A model generated the notes under the pieces. That model was not told the origin of the DNA and did not search any database. It saw only the letters and a program-made list of their open reading frames with translations. Made by a program: the position numbers and the translations under genes. From Litorilinea aerophila (GTDB taxonomy: Bacteria > Chloroflexota > Anaerolineae > Caldilineales > Caldilineaceae), in the NCBI RefSeq assembly GCF_006569185.2, contig NZ_VIGC02000003.1:62001-126000 (forward strand): a DNA stretch of 64,000 bases. The letters run 5' to 3'. This document shows positions 44,192 to 54,263 of this stretch, in pieces. The stretch's first letter is position 1; every line of letters starts with the position of its first letter.

Positions 44192-44794
44192 TTAGATCTC
44201 CTCCGGCGGTTTTTTGTGAAATTCCACACTTTCCATCCAGAGTTGCCGGAGCTTCTGCAGACCGATACGCAGCCGGGTCTTGACTGTGCCCAGGGGCAGG
44301 CCCAGCTCCTGGGCCAGCTCGCTGTGGGTGAAGCCGCCAAAGTAGGCCAGCTCGATGACCTGGCGCTGGTCGTCGGGCAGGTAGCCCATCAGCCGCCGCA
44401 GGATCTGGCCGTCCACCCAGCGGGCGTTGCCCACGGGTTCCGCCGGATCGGCCAGGGTGTTGTGCTGGAGGGCCAGGGAGACCCGGCGTCCCGAGCGACG
44501 TTGTTCGGCCCGCAGGCGGTCGATGGCCGCGTTGCGGGTGATGGTCAACAGCCAGCTGCTGAACTGGCCCAGTTGGGGCTGCCAGCGCTCGGGTTGTTGC
44601 CAGATTTTCAGAAACACATCCTGGGTGACTTCTTCCGCCGCGCCCTGCTCCTGCAGCACCCGCATGGCCAGGCTGAACACCAGCTGCCCATAGCGCTGGT
44701 AGAGCGCCATGAGCGCATGCTGATCCCGTTGGCGAACAAGCTGGATGAGCTGCTGGTCGTCTGGTGAGGCGGCTTCCTGGCTGCTCTGTGCCAT
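44192..44794 (-). CDS. ECF-type sigma factor (SigK-like, partner of RskA)
   Basis: 200 residues. Region 2 (about 20-90) includes DQHALMALYQRYGQLVFSLAMRVL and EEVTQDVFLKIWQQ. Region 4 (about 130-185) carries the helix-turn-helix YFGGFTHSELAQELGLPLGT and then VKTRLRIGLQKLRQLW. Sequence and the downstream rskA-type gene place it with SigK/ECF19-like factors, which control stress and envelope genes. The 153-bp gap to the anti-sigma gene may hold a second start signal. Targets are unknown; the neighbouring secreted proteins are candidates only by proximity. Confidence 0.92.
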   Translation of the reverse strand: MAQSSQEAASPDDQQLIQLVRQRDQHALMALYQRYGQLVFSLAMRVLQEQGAAEEVTQDVFLKIWQQPERWQPQLGQFSSWLLTITRNAAIDRLRAEQRRSGRRVSLALQHNTLADPAEPVGNARWVDGQILRRLMGYLPDDQRQVIELAYFGGFTHSELAQELGLPLGTVKTRLRIGLQKLRQLWMESVEFHKKPPEEI

Positions 44795-45022
44795 GGTTGT
44801 CTATCGGTGACCGTGAATCCGGGAGTGCCCGGACAGGGAGGCGAGGACCGTCGTCATCGGGTTGGAACCTGTGGCCGGCATGGATCCGGGGGACGGGCAC
44901 GAGGGCCGTAGGAGCTATGTGTCGGTGCCCTGGAAAGTGTAGCATGGGCCGGGGGTTGCGTCAATCCGCTTCAGAAGCGTTTCAAAATAGATATTTCCGG
45001 CGCTGTCTGGTAAACTTGCGGC

Positions 45023-45823
45023 ATGGCACGGAAGAAATTGCAGGGACAGGTGGCCATCATCACCGGCGGCGGGCGAGGCATCGGCGCCGCGGCGGCAACC
45101 CGGCTGGCCCAGGCCGGTGCCGCGGTCGTGGTGACGGCCCGCAGCCAGGAGGAAATTGAGGCGCTGGCAAGTCGGCTGCGCCAGGACGGTGCGCAGGCCA
45201 TTGCCGTGCCCGCGGATGTGAGCGACCCGGAACAGGTGGAAGAGGTGGTGGAATCCGCCCTGGATCAGTTCGGCCGGGTGGACATCCTGGTCAACAACGC
45301 GGGCGTGATCTGGCCGGTGGAGGAGTTGGCCGAGACCGACGCAGACGAGTGGGTCTACAACATTTATGTCAATATGATCGGGCCGTTCCTCATGGCCCGC
45401 AACGTCCTGCCCCTGATGCTGGAGCAGGGCTACGGCCGCATCCTCAACATCAGTAGCGGCGCCGCCCAAACGCCCATCCCCGGGCTCAGCGCCTACTGCG
45501 CCGCCAAGGCCGGGTTGGACATGTGGACCCGGGTGCTGGCCCTGGAGCTCACGGGCACCGGCGTCACCGCCAACGTGCTCTACCCGGGCATGGTGGACAC
45601 CGATATGCAGAGCGACATCCGCAGTGTAGACACCAGCGAGAGTCGCCTCAACTTTGACCTGTGGCATCGGGCCCACGCCGAAGGCCGCCTCCGTTCACCC
45701 CAGGAGGTCGCCGGGCTCATCTACTGGCTGGTCGGTCCCTGGAGCCGCCGCTTCAACGGCCAGGTGTTCCACGACGCTGATACCGAATGGCTGGCACAGG
45801 TCCGCCGGGATCTGGGGGAGTGA
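45023..45823 (+). CDS. Short-chain dehydrogenase/reductase (SDR)
   Basis: 266-residue classical SDR. The cofactor motif is GGGRGIGAAAATRLAQ, with NNAGVIWPVEEL (structural NNAG), catalytic Ser in ILNISSGAAQT and the YCAAKAG motif with catalytic Tyr and Lys. The Arg after the second strand (VTARSQEEI) suggests NADP(H) preference. The substrate is unknown; FabG-like activity is possible but the C-terminus is less typical. A TAAACT element lies only 8 bp before the ATG, so the mRNA may be nearly leaderless. Followed by a palindromic element and icd. Confidence 0.88.
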   Translation: MARKKLQGQVAIITGGGRGIGAAAATRLAQAGAAVVVTARSQEEIEALASRLRQDGAQAIAVPADVSDPEQVEEVVESALDQFGRVDILVNNAGVIWPVEELAETDADEWVYNIYVNMIGPFLMARNVLPLMLEQGYGRILNISSGAAQTPIPGLSAYCAAKAGLDMWTRVLALELTGTGVTANVLYPGMVDTDMQSDIRSVDTSESRLNFDLWHRAHAEGRLRSPQEVAGLIYWLVGPWSRRFNGQVFHDADTEWLAQVRRDLGE

Positions 45824-45836
45824 TGGACCTCCCAAG

Positions 45837-45931
45837 TAAATCCCGGCAGAAATTCGCCGAGCGTTTCCACCCGAGGGAGTGCGCCCAGAGGGCACCCGGA
45901 ATTTCTGCCGTGGTATTTACGCCAGACTGTA
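45837..45931 (-). mobile_element. MITE-like palindromic element, copy 5 (95 bp)
   Basis: It starts TAAATCCCGGCAGAAATTCG and ends with GCCAGACTGTA. The interior is almost the same as in copy 1 at 12377-12471 but inverted. The flanks are CAAG (45833-45836) and CTGG (45932-45935), an imperfect match, so the duplication has changed or the copy recombined. It begins 13 bp after the SDR stop. Confidence 0.85.
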
Positions 45932-46011
45932 CTGGCCGGTTTCTGTGACGCCATCTCGAAATGTTCCACTGGATTTTTTTACAGCTACAAACGCAGGAGG
46001 ACTGACACAAA

Positions 46012-47256
<1,245 letters not shown>

Positions 47257-47416
47257 GCGGTCCCCGTTCCGCCGGCCTTGACGGGTGGGGCGGCCCAGAG
47301 GGGCTGCCCCTGCCCGGGGCTCGCAACCGCATCGCCCATCCATCGTCTGTGTCCATCGCGGGCCTGGGATCGACCCCCACCCTCCCAGGCCCACAGCTCG
47401 TGAGCCTCGACCCGCA

Positions 47417-49249
47417 GTGCAAACCGAGAAACTTGTCCAACCCCAGGTCCATGCGGCCACGTTGCCCGTCGACGTGCGGGGCGGCGTCCATTTTGACCTG
47501 CTGGCCCCGGGTACGGTCACCTTTGTGATGCACGCGCCCTTCAAGCCCTACGTGAGCCTGGTGGGCGACTTCAACCGCTGGAACACCCGGGCCCATCCCA
47601 TGGTCACCAATGGCCGGGGCACCTGGTGGATCACCTTGCCCCACCCCGGTCAGACCCGCTACGGCTTCTACGTGGCCATCGACGAACAGGCCCACAGTTG
47701 GGTGGGCGATCCCTACGCTACCCAGGTAGCCTGGACCTCGGACGGGCCGTGGGCGGTCTTGCCCGAACGGCCCACCCCCTTCCCCTGGACCGACCAGGCG
47801 TGGCGCACGCCACGCCTGCAGGACCTGGTGATCTACGAGCTCTGCGTGCGGGACTTTGCTGGCCGCTGGCAGGGAAACCGGCCCCGGTATGGCAACTTCC
47901 AGGAACTGCTCAAATCGGTGCCGTATCTGGCCGAGCTGGGCGTCAATGCCGTGGAGCTGATGCCCATCCAGGCCTTCCCGGGGGAGTCCAGTTGGGGCTA
48001 CAACCCGGTCTTCTACTTCGCGGTAGCCAATGTCTACGGCGGCCCCAACGACCTGAAGGCCTTCGTGGATGCCTGCCACCGCCATGGCCTGGCCGTGATC
48101 CTGGACGTGGCCTTCAACCACGCCTGGGGCCAGCATCCCTACTACCAGATCTACCCGCCCATGTACGGCCCCCACGGCGAGGAGCTGACCGACTGGAACC
48201 CCTTCTTCCACCATACCCCGCGTGCGGTCAACATGTGGGGCGGCGTGGACTGGGATCACTTCAACGAGCACACCACCCGCTACTTTCAGGATGTGGTGCG
48301 CTTTTGGCTGCAGGAATACCACGTGGACGGCTTTCGTTTCGACTGGGTCTGTGGCGTGGACTACGACAGCCGGGATCCCATGGCCCCGGGCTTCAACCCT
48401 TTCCACGGCATCAGCGCCATCTGCTGGGCGGCCCGGCAGGCCAAGCCGGACTGTATCCTGATCGGCGAGTACTGGCAGCTGGAGGGGACCCACCCGGAGA
48501 AGACGGCGGCCAAGCTGGTGGCCGAGACGCCCATGGACGCCTGCTGGCGGGGCGAGTTCCACCATGGGCTGGACGACGTGTTGAATCAGCGGTGGGCCTG
48601 GGAAAAGCGGGACATCTTCCGGGCCATTGGCGGTTTTCGGGAGGAGGGCTTCACCGCGGCCACCCAGGTGGTGAACTATTCGTGTAGCCACGACGAAGTG
48701 CGGCCGGAGCATGAGATCAAGTTCTACTCCTGGCCCCACATCCGTCGCCCGGCCGGGATGAGCCTGCAGGAGCTGGCCCTGCGCAAGGGGCTCCTGGGCC
48801 TGATCACCCTCCTGGCTGCGCCGGGCATCCCCATGATCTACGCGGGGCAGGAATATGGGGAGGACACGCCCCGCACCATCGACTTCTGTCCCCTGGAGTG
48901 GCACAAGCTGGAACGGCCCGCCCATGCGGCCCACCGGGCCGTGGTGCAGCGGCTGCTCTGGGCCCGCCGCTCCCTGGCTGCCCTGCGGAGCGACTTCATC
49001 CAATTCTGGCCGGATAACTTCGCCGAGACCGGGGTGGTGCGATTTGTCCGCTGGGATGACGAAGGCAATTTCGTGGTGGTGGCCCTGAACTTCGGCGAGG
49101 AACCCCGCACCGTCTCCTGTTCCATGCCCCACGACGGCCACTGGATGGACCTGGTGGCTGAACGCAGCTATGAGGCGGTCCAGGGGGAGTTGACCCTGTC
49201 CCTGGAGCCGTGGCAGGGGATGATGTTGATACCGACACCTGGCCCGTAA
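47417..49249 (+). CDS. GH13 alpha-amylase-family enzyme with CBM48 (branching-enzyme-like)
   Basis: About 610 residues; the start is uncertain (GTG 47417 chosen, longer GTG at 47285 possible, no clear site). An N-terminal CBM48 domain ([22 protein letters not shown]) precedes a (beta/alpha)8 barrel. The GH13 regions are [19 protein letters not shown] with nucleophile Asp309, [11 protein letters not shown] with acid/base Glu351, and IV CSHDEV with Asp426. The SHDE wording resembles GlgB rather than amylases. A C-terminal beta domain closes the protein. It probably acts on alpha-1,4/1,6-glucan such as glycogen; hydrolase versus branching activity is open. No signal peptide. Confidence 0.85.
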   Translation: MQTEKLVQPQVHAATLPVDVRGGVHFDLLAPGTVTFVMHAPFKPYVSLVGDFNRWNTRAHPMVTNGRGTWWITLPHPGQTRYGFYVAIDEQAHSWVGDPYATQVAWTSDGPWAVLPERPTPFPWTDQAWRTPRLQDLVIYELCVRDFAGRWQGNRPRYGNFQELLKSVPYLAELGVNAVELMPIQAFPGESSWGYNPVFYFAVANVYGGPNDLKAFVDACHRHGLAVILDVAFNHAWGQHPYYQIYPPMYGPHGEELTDWNPFFHHTPRAVNMWGGVDWDHFNEHTTRYFQDVVRFWLQEYHVDGFRFDWVCGVDYDSRDPMAPGFNPFHGISAICWAARQAKPDCILIGEYWQLEGTHPEKTAAKLVAETPMDACWRGEFHHGLDDVLNQRWAWEKRDIFRAIGGFREEGFTAATQVVNYSCSHDEVRPEHEIKFYSWPHIRRPAGMSLQELALRKGLLGLITLLAAPGIPMIYAGQEYGEDTPRTIDFCPLEWHKLERPAHAAHRAVVQRLLWARRSLAALRSDFIQFWPDNFAETGVVRFVRWDDEGNFVVVALNFGEEPRTVSCSMPHDGHWMDLVAERSYEAVQGELTLSLEPWQGMMLIPTPGP

Positions 49250-49266
49250 CCCACTGTGGACGGCGA

Positions 49267-49295
49267 TTGCCCCGGCCTGTTAAGTGCGTTACAAT
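49267..49295 (+). promoter_or_regulatory. Probable promoter of the sdhCAB operon
   Basis: TTGCCC (49267-49272), a 17-nt spacer and TACAAT (49290-49295), about 135 bp before sdhC. TAAGTGCGTTACAAT is partly repeated as TAAGTGCATGACAAT about 27 bp downstream, which may be a regulator site. Confidence 0.5.
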
Positions 49296-49430
49296 ATTTA
49301 TCCTTGGTAAGTGCATGACAATCACTACCCTGTGTTCATCTGTGAAATCTGTGGTTTCTGCGGTGGACTCTCACCATTCCGTCTGAAAACGCTGTGCTTC
49401 GCCTGTACATCACGAAGGAGGTTTTAGCCT

Positions 49431-50120
49431 ATGCAAGCGGCGGCGCTGTACCGCACTTCGATCGGCAAAAAAGCGGTGATGGCGGTCACAGGGCTGATCT
49501 GGATCGGCTATGTCGTCATGCATATGTATGGCAACCTGAAGGCGTTCCAGGGACCTGTCTACTTTAATGAGTATGCAGAAGGATTGCGGGAGTTGGGCGC
49601 ACCCGTCTTCGGCCACCTGCACCTGCTGACCATCGCCCGGATCGTCCTTCTGGTCTCCATCGTCCTCCACGTCTGGTCTGCCTGGTCCCTCTACCAGCAG
49701 GCTCGATACGCACGTCCTTTCGGTTATGCAGAGCGCAAGGTGGTCCAGGCCAATTACGCCTCCCTGACCATGCGCCTGGGGGGAGCGGTGATCCTGCTGT
49801 TCGTCATCTACCACCTGATGCACCTGACCTGGGGGATTCCTTTTGTCCACCCCGACTTTGTGCGGGGCGACCCCTACCACAATCTGGTGACCGGGTTCCA
49901 GTTTGTGCCGGCCGCCATTGTCTACATCATCGCGGTGATCGCCCTGGGCTTCCACCTCTACCATGGGACCTGGAGCATGTTCCAGACTCTGGGCCTTAGC
50001 CGGCGACGCTATGAACAGTTCGAGCAGCCTATTCGGGCGTTAAGCTGGCTGTTGGCCATCCTGGTCCCGGCGGGCTTCGCCTCGGTGCCCATCGCCGTCT
50101 TACTCGGCATCATCCGCTAG
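49431..50120 (+). CDS. sdhC: Succinate dehydrogenase cytochrome b558 subunit
   Basis: 229 residues with five predicted membrane helices, the Bacillus/Wolinella-type single large SdhC that carries both heme ligands and needs no SdhD. The candidate heme His residues are in YVVMHMYGNL, VSIVLHVWSAW, VIYHLMHLTWG and LGFHLYHGTWSMF. AAGGAGG precedes the ATG by 10 nt. It passes electrons from SdhB to menaquinone. Its TAG stop is within the CTAG target duplication of the palindromic element that separates it from sdhA. Confidence 0.92.
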   Translation: MQAAALYRTSIGKKAVMAVTGLIWIGYVVMHMYGNLKAFQGPVYFNEYAEGLRELGAPVFGHLHLLTIARIVLLVSIVLHVWSAWSLYQQARYARPFGYAERKVVQANYASLTMRLGGAVILLFVIYHLMHLTWGIPFVHPDFVRGDPYHNLVTGFQFVPAAIVYIIAVIALGFHLYHGTWSMFQTLGLSRRRYEQFEQPIRALSWLLAILVPAGFASVPIAVLLGIIR

Positions 50121-50231
50121 TAAATCCCGGCAGAAATTCGCCGACCGGGCCTCTGGCCCGCGGCTTAGCCCATCGTATCCACCAGAGGTAATGCCGCCGA
50201 ATTTCTGCCGTGGTATTTGCGCCAGACTGTA
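50121..50231 (-). mobile_element. MITE-like palindromic element in the sdhC-sdhA junction (111 bp, CTAG duplication)
   Basis: It starts TAAATCCCGGCAGAAATTCG and ends CGCCAGACTGTA, flanked by CTAG at 50117-50120 and 50232-50235. The left CTAG contains the sdhC stop. Removing element plus one CTAG leaves TAG, TTGCAGGAGGTTTTTGCC and the sdhA ATG, a normal tight operon junction. Confidence 0.92.
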
Positions 50232-50253
50232 CTAGTTGCAGGAGGTTTTTGCC

Positions 50254-52221
50254 ATGGCAAGTACCGTTGCCCCAGATGTCCAGAAGACCATGCCGGCTGA
50301 GGCCGAATCCATTCTGGACGGTCGGGTGCCAGCGGGGCCGATCCAGGAAAAGTGGGATCGGGCCCGGTTTGAGATGAAACTGGTGAGCCCGGCCAACAAG
50401 CGTAAGTTCAACATCATCGTGGTTGGCTCCGGCCTGGCAGGGGCCTCTGCCGCTGCCACCATGGCCGAGCTTGGCTATAACATCGACTGTTTCTGCTACC
50501 AGGATAGCGCCCGGCGGGCCCACAGCGTGGCGGCCCAGGGCGGGATCAACGCTGCCAAAAACTACCGCAATGACGGCGACAGCATCTTCCGCCTCTTCTA
50601 CGACACGGTAAAAGGGGGCGACTTCCGATCCCGGGAAGCCAACGTCTATCGCCTGGCCCAGATCAGCAACAACATCATCGACCAGTGTGTGGCCCAGGGG
50701 GTCCCCTTCGCCCGGGAGTACGGCGGCCTGCTGGACAACCGCTCCTTCGGCGGCGCCCAGGTCTCCCGCACCTTCTACGCCCGGGGGCAGACGGGCCAGC
50801 AGCTGTTGCTGGGCGCCTACCAGGCCCTCTCCCGCCAGATCCATGCCGGCAAGGTGCGCATGCACACCCGCACCGAAATGCTGGACCTGATCGTGGTGAA
50901 CGGCCAGGCCCGGGGCATTGTGACCCGGGACCTGCGCACGGGCGAGATCGAGGCACACCTGGCCCACGCGGTGGTCCTGGCCACCGGTGGTTACAGCAAC
51001 GCCTACTACCTCTCCACCAACGCCAAAGGCTGCAACGCCACCGCCATCTGGCGGGCCTACAAGCGGGGCGCGCTCTTCGCCAACCCCTGCTTCACCCAGA
51101 TTCACCCCACCTGCATCCCGCCGTCAGGGGAACACCAGTCCAAGCTCACCCTCATGAGCGAATCCCTGCGCAACGACGGACGCATCTGGGTGCCCCGGAA
51201 CCCCAACGACAACCGCCCCCCCAACGAGATCCCCGAGTCGGATCGCTGGTACTACCTGGAAGAGCGCTACCCGGCCTTCGGCAACCTGGTGCCCCGGGAC
51301 ATCGCCTCCCGCGCCGCCAAGGCCGTGGTGGATGCCGGCCATGGGGTGGGCCCACTCAAGAACGGCGTCTACCTGGATTTCAAGGACGCCATCCAGCGCC
51401 TGGGCGAGGATGTGATCCGGGATCGCTACGGCAACCTCTTCGACATGTACGAGAATATCACCGGCGAAAACCCGTACAAGGTCCCCATGCGCATCTATCC
51501 GGCCCTCCACTACACCATGGGCGGCCTGTGGGTGGACTACTACCTGATGAGCAACATCCCCGGCCTCTTCGTCATCGGCGAGGCCAACTTCTCGGATCAC
51601 GGCGCCAACCGGCTGGGCGCGAGCGCGCTGATGCAGGGCCTGGCCGACGGCTACTTCATCCTGCCCTACACCATCGGCAACTACCTGGCCCAGGCTTCCC
51701 TCCCGCCGGTGGACAGCGGCCACGACGCGGTGCGGGAGGCCCAGGATTCCGTGAACCAGCGGGTGAAGAAGCTGCTCGAGATCAACGGCCAGCGCACCGT
51801 GGACTCCATCCACCGGGAGCTGGGCCAGATCCTGTGGAACTACTGCGGCATGGCCCGCAACGCCGAGGGGCTTCAGAAGGCCCTCGGGTTGATCCGCGAC
51901 CTGCGCCAGGAATTCTGGGAGAACGCCAAGGTGCCCGGCGACGCCCACGACCTCAACCAGAGCCTGGAGCAGGCAGGCCGGGTGGCCGATTTCCTGGAGC
52001 TGGCCGAGCTGCTCTGCATCGATGCCCTACACCGGGACGAGTCCTGCGGCGCCCACTTCCGGGAGGAGCACCAGACCCCCGACGGCGAAGCCCTGCGGGA
52101 TGACGAGCACTTCGCCTATGTGGCGGCCTGGCAGTACAACGGCGACGAGGGCCAGCCCTTGCTCCACAAGGAGCCCCTCCACTTCGAGTATGTGGAGCCC
52201 ACCCAGCGCAGTTACAAGTAG
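50254..52221 (+). CDS. sdhA: Succinate dehydrogenase/fumarate reductase flavoprotein subunit
   Basis: 655 residues from the ATG at 50254, preceded by AGGAGG. The FAD site is [20 protein letters not shown], and the covalent-flavin His is in [15 protein letters not shown]. The active-site segments include [17 protein letters not shown], the [12 protein letters not shown] His/Arg region and [17 protein letters not shown]. The size and the missing hydrophobic tail fit the B-type SdhA that pairs with a single SdhC. It oxidises succinate to fumarate, or the reverse. Confidence 0.95.
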   Translation: MASTVAPDVQKTMPAEAESILDGRVPAGPIQEKWDRARFEMKLVSPANKRKFNIIVVGSGLAGASAAATMAELGYNIDCFCYQDSARRAHSVAAQGGINAAKNYRNDGDSIFRLFYDTVKGGDFRSREANVYRLAQISNNIIDQCVAQGVPFAREYGGLLDNRSFGGAQVSRTFYARGQTGQQLLLGAYQALSRQIHAGKVRMHTRTEMLDLIVVNGQARGIVTRDLRTGEIEAHLAHAVVLATGGYSNAYYLSTNAKGCNATAIWRAYKRGALFANPCFTQIHPTCIPPSGEHQSKLTLMSESLRNDGRIWVPRNPNDNRPPNEIPESDRWYYLEERYPAFGNLVPRDIASRAAKAVVDAGHGVGPLKNGVYLDFKDAIQRLGEDVIRDRYGNLFDMYENITGENPYKVPMRIYPALHYTMGGLWVDYYLMSNIPGLFVIGEANFSDHGANRLGASALMQGLADGYFILPYTIGNYLAQASLPPVDSGHDAVREAQDSVNQRVKKLLEINGQRTVDSIHRELGQILWNYCGMARNAEGLQKALGLIRDLRQEFWENAKVPGDAHDLNQSLEQAGRVADFLELAELLCIDALHRDESCGAHFREEHQTPDGEALRDDEHFAYVAAWQYNGDEGQPLLHKEPLHFEYVEPTQRSYK

Positions 52222-52308
52222 CCAGTCACGCCCATCGTCTTGTTGGCCGCCCCTGGGCCCGCGGACGATGGGCCGACCATCGCCTGAGAATGAGGGAGCA
52301 GAGCGGAC

Positions 52309-53064
52309 ATGAAATTTAAGTTGCGGATCTGGCGGCAGAAGAATGCCCAGTCCCAAGGCCGATTCGTGGACTATGAGCTGGACGGCGTCAGCCCCGACTC
52401 GTCCTTCCTGGAGATGTTGGACCTGTTGAACCAGAAGCTGATCCTGGAAGGCGAAGAGCCGGTGGCCTTCGACCACGACTGCCGGGAAGGCATCTGCGGC
52501 ATGTGCGGCATGATGATCAACGGCGTGGCCCACGGGCCCAAGGCGGCCATCACCACTTGCCAGCTCCACATGCGCACCTTCAAGGACGGCGACACCATCG
52601 TGATCGAGCCCTGGCGGGCTCGGGCCTTCCCCGTGGTCAAAGACCTGGTGGTGGATCGCAGTGCCTTCGATCGCATCATCCAGGCCGGTGGCTACATCTC
52701 CGTCTCCACGGGCAGCGCACCCGAGGCCAACGCCATCCCCGTCCCCAAAAAGACGGCGGACATGGCCATGGATGCGGCGACCTGTATCGGCTGTGGCGCC
52801 TGCGTGGCGGCCTGCCCCAATTCCTCGGCCATGCTCTTCACCGCAGCCAAGGTGGCCCACCTGAACTCCCTGCCCCAGGGGCAGGCAGAGCGGTACGACC
52901 GGGCTGTGCTCATGGTGGAGGCCATGGATCGGGAGGGCTTCGGCGGCTGCACCAACATCGGCGAGTGTGAGGCCGTCTGCCCCAAGGAGATCAGCCTGGA
53001 CTTCATCGCCATGCTGAACCGGGACCTGCTGATCGGCACCTTGAAGGGGGCGGGCCAGCGTTAG
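52309..53064 (+). CDS. sdhB: Succinate dehydrogenase/fumarate reductase iron-sulfur subunit
   Basis: 251 residues. The [2Fe-2S] ligands are in [12 protein letters not shown] with a further Cys in ITTCQLHMR. The [4Fe-4S] and [3Fe-4S] centres are supplied by [13 protein letters not shown] and [15 protein letters not shown]. The Trp-containing start ([11 protein letters not shown]) is typical. It transfers electrons from the SdhA flavin to the SdhC hemes. It follows sdhA by 87 bp. Its stop TAG is directly followed by a half copy of the palindromic element. Confidence 0.95.
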   Translation: MKFKLRIWRQKNAQSQGRFVDYELDGVSPDSSFLEMLDLLNQKLILEGEEPVAFDHDCREGICGMCGMMINGVAHGPKAAITTCQLHMRTFKDGDTIVIEPWRARAFPVVKDLVVDRSAFDRIIQAGGYISVSTGSAPEANAIPVPKKTADMAMDAATCIGCGACVAACPNSSAMLFTAAKVAHLNSLPQGQAERYDRAVLMVEAMDREGFGGCTNIGECEAVCPKEISLDFIAMLNRDLLIGTLKGAGQR

Positions 53065-53084
53065 GGAATCCCGGCAGAAATTCA
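53065..53084 (-). mobile_element. Half copy of the MITE-like element at the sdhB stop
   Basis: GGAATCCCGGCAGAAATTCA begins at the end of the sdhB stop codon and matches the TAAATCCCGG end of the family. No second end is present, so it is truncated. Confidence 0.6.
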
Positions 53085-53120
53085 AGCCCCTGGGTAAACA
53101 GCCCCCTGGTAGACAGCGCG

Positions 53121-53176
53121 GAGGCGCAGGGGGTGCAGAGGTTTTCCTGGCGAATCCTCTGTGCCCTCTGCGCCTC
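53121..53176. repeat. REP-like inverted repeat between sdhB and the kinase gene
   Basis: GAGGCGCAGGGGGTGCAGAG (53121-53140) is mirrored by CTCTGTGCCCTCTGCGCCTC (53157-53176), with three mismatches by hand. The unit is of the gcgcctctgtgg type seen scattered in many genomes. It lies between converging genes and may stop both transcripts. Confidence 0.7.
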
Positions 53177-53191
53177 TGTGGTGATGCCCCC

Positions 53192-54106
53192 TTATGGATT
53201 GACCGCATCCCGCAGCCAACCCAGGAGCCGCTGGGAGAGGTCGGAACGGGGCGGGGGGACCAGCTTCACCGCGGCCAGGGCTGCGCTCAGCTCCGCGCCC
53301 GTCTGGAAGCGGTCAGCCGGATCCTTGGCCAGGGCCTTGAGGATGATCTGTTCCAGCTCCGGGGTGATGTAGGTGAACTGGGAGGGGGGCGGCGGCGGCT
53401 TGTGGAGGTGGGCCTCCAGGACTTCGGACCGGCTGCCGTAGAAGGGACGGCGACCGGTCACCATGCGGTAGAGGACCACGCCCAGGGAGTAGAGGTCGGC
53501 CCGGCCGTCGATGGTACGGTCGCCGCGAATCTGCTCGGGCGCAACGAAGGAGGGCGTGCCGAAGAGGCCCTGGAAATCCTCGTCCCGCACGGCCCGCAGG
53601 TCCAAGGCCGCGCCAAAGTCGAAGAGGATGGCCCGGCTCAACCGGGTGAGGATGACGTTGCCGGGCTTGATGTCCCGGTGCACAATCTGGTGTTCGTGGA
53701 TGTGGTGAAGCGCGTCGGCCATCTGGCGGGTGATGTCGATGGCCGCCTCCTCGCCCATGCTCTTGACCCGGGCCAGGAAGGAATCCAGGTTTTCGCCCTC
53801 GATGAGCTCCATGGCCAGGTAGATGCGCCCCTCCATTTCGCCGGCGTCCAGGGCCTGGACAATGCCCGGGTGGTGGAGGCGGGAGAGGATGCGATACTCC
53901 CGGAACAGAGCCTCTCGGATGTGGGGCTGAGCGGCGGCGGCAGGATGCAGGACCTTGATGGCCACGGTGCGCTGATTCTTCCAGCGGGCGCGGTAGACAG
54001 TGGCGACGGCGCCCTGGCCCAGCACCGCCTCCATCTCGTAGGCGCCCAGCTTGCGCAGCGGCTCCTGGCCGGGCCTGGTGGGATATCCGCCGCTCCAGTG
54101 TTCCAT
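53192..54106 (-). CDS. Soluble Ser/Thr protein kinase (PknB-like catalytic domain)
   Basis: 304 residues, essentially one Hanks-type kinase domain without a membrane helix or sensor domain. The nucleotide loop reads LGQGAVATVYRA, where Ala-Thr replaces the usual last Gly. VAIKVLH has the ATP Lys, followed by the catalytic loop HRDIKPGNV, metal motif DFGAA and GTPSFVAPEQIRG (activation/P+1 loop). All catalytic residues are present, so it is probably active. Targets are unknown; sdhB converges and amt lies upstream on the same strand. A hairpin separates it from amt. Confidence 0.9.
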   Translation of the reverse strand: MEHWSGGYPTRPGQEPLRKLGAYEMEAVLGQGAVATVYRARWKNQRTVAIKVLHPAAAAQPHIREALFREYRILSRLHHPGIVQALDAGEMEGRIYLAMELIEGENLDSFLARVKSMGEEAAIDITRQMADALHHIHEHQIVHRDIKPGNVILTRLSRAILFDFGAALDLRAVRDEDFQGLFGTPSFVAPEQIRGDRTIDGRADLYSLGVVLYRMVTGRRPFYGSRSEVLEAHLHKPPPPPSQFTYITPELEQIILKALAKDPADRFQTGAELSAALAAVKLVPPPRSDLSQRLLGWLRDAVNP

Positions 54107-54205
54107 CTTCCCTGCCCCTTTTTCACGTCGCCCTGGCCGTGTCGTATGGGTGCATTATATCTGAAAGGTGTCCGTTGGACAATGGGCGGGCCGAAAAACG
54201 GAAAA

Positions 54206-54239
54206 CCCCCCATCGGCCTGCGTACAGGCCGATGGGGGG
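54206..54239 (-). terminator. Rho-independent terminator of amt
   Basis: CCCCCCATCGGCCTG - CGTA - CAGGCCGATGGGGGG is a perfect 15-bp stem; on the minus strand GGTTTTCCGTTTTT follows. It lies 24 bp after the amt stop. Confidence 0.9.
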
Positions 54240-54263
54240 ACCGGGGTCCAGGGGACGGATGTT

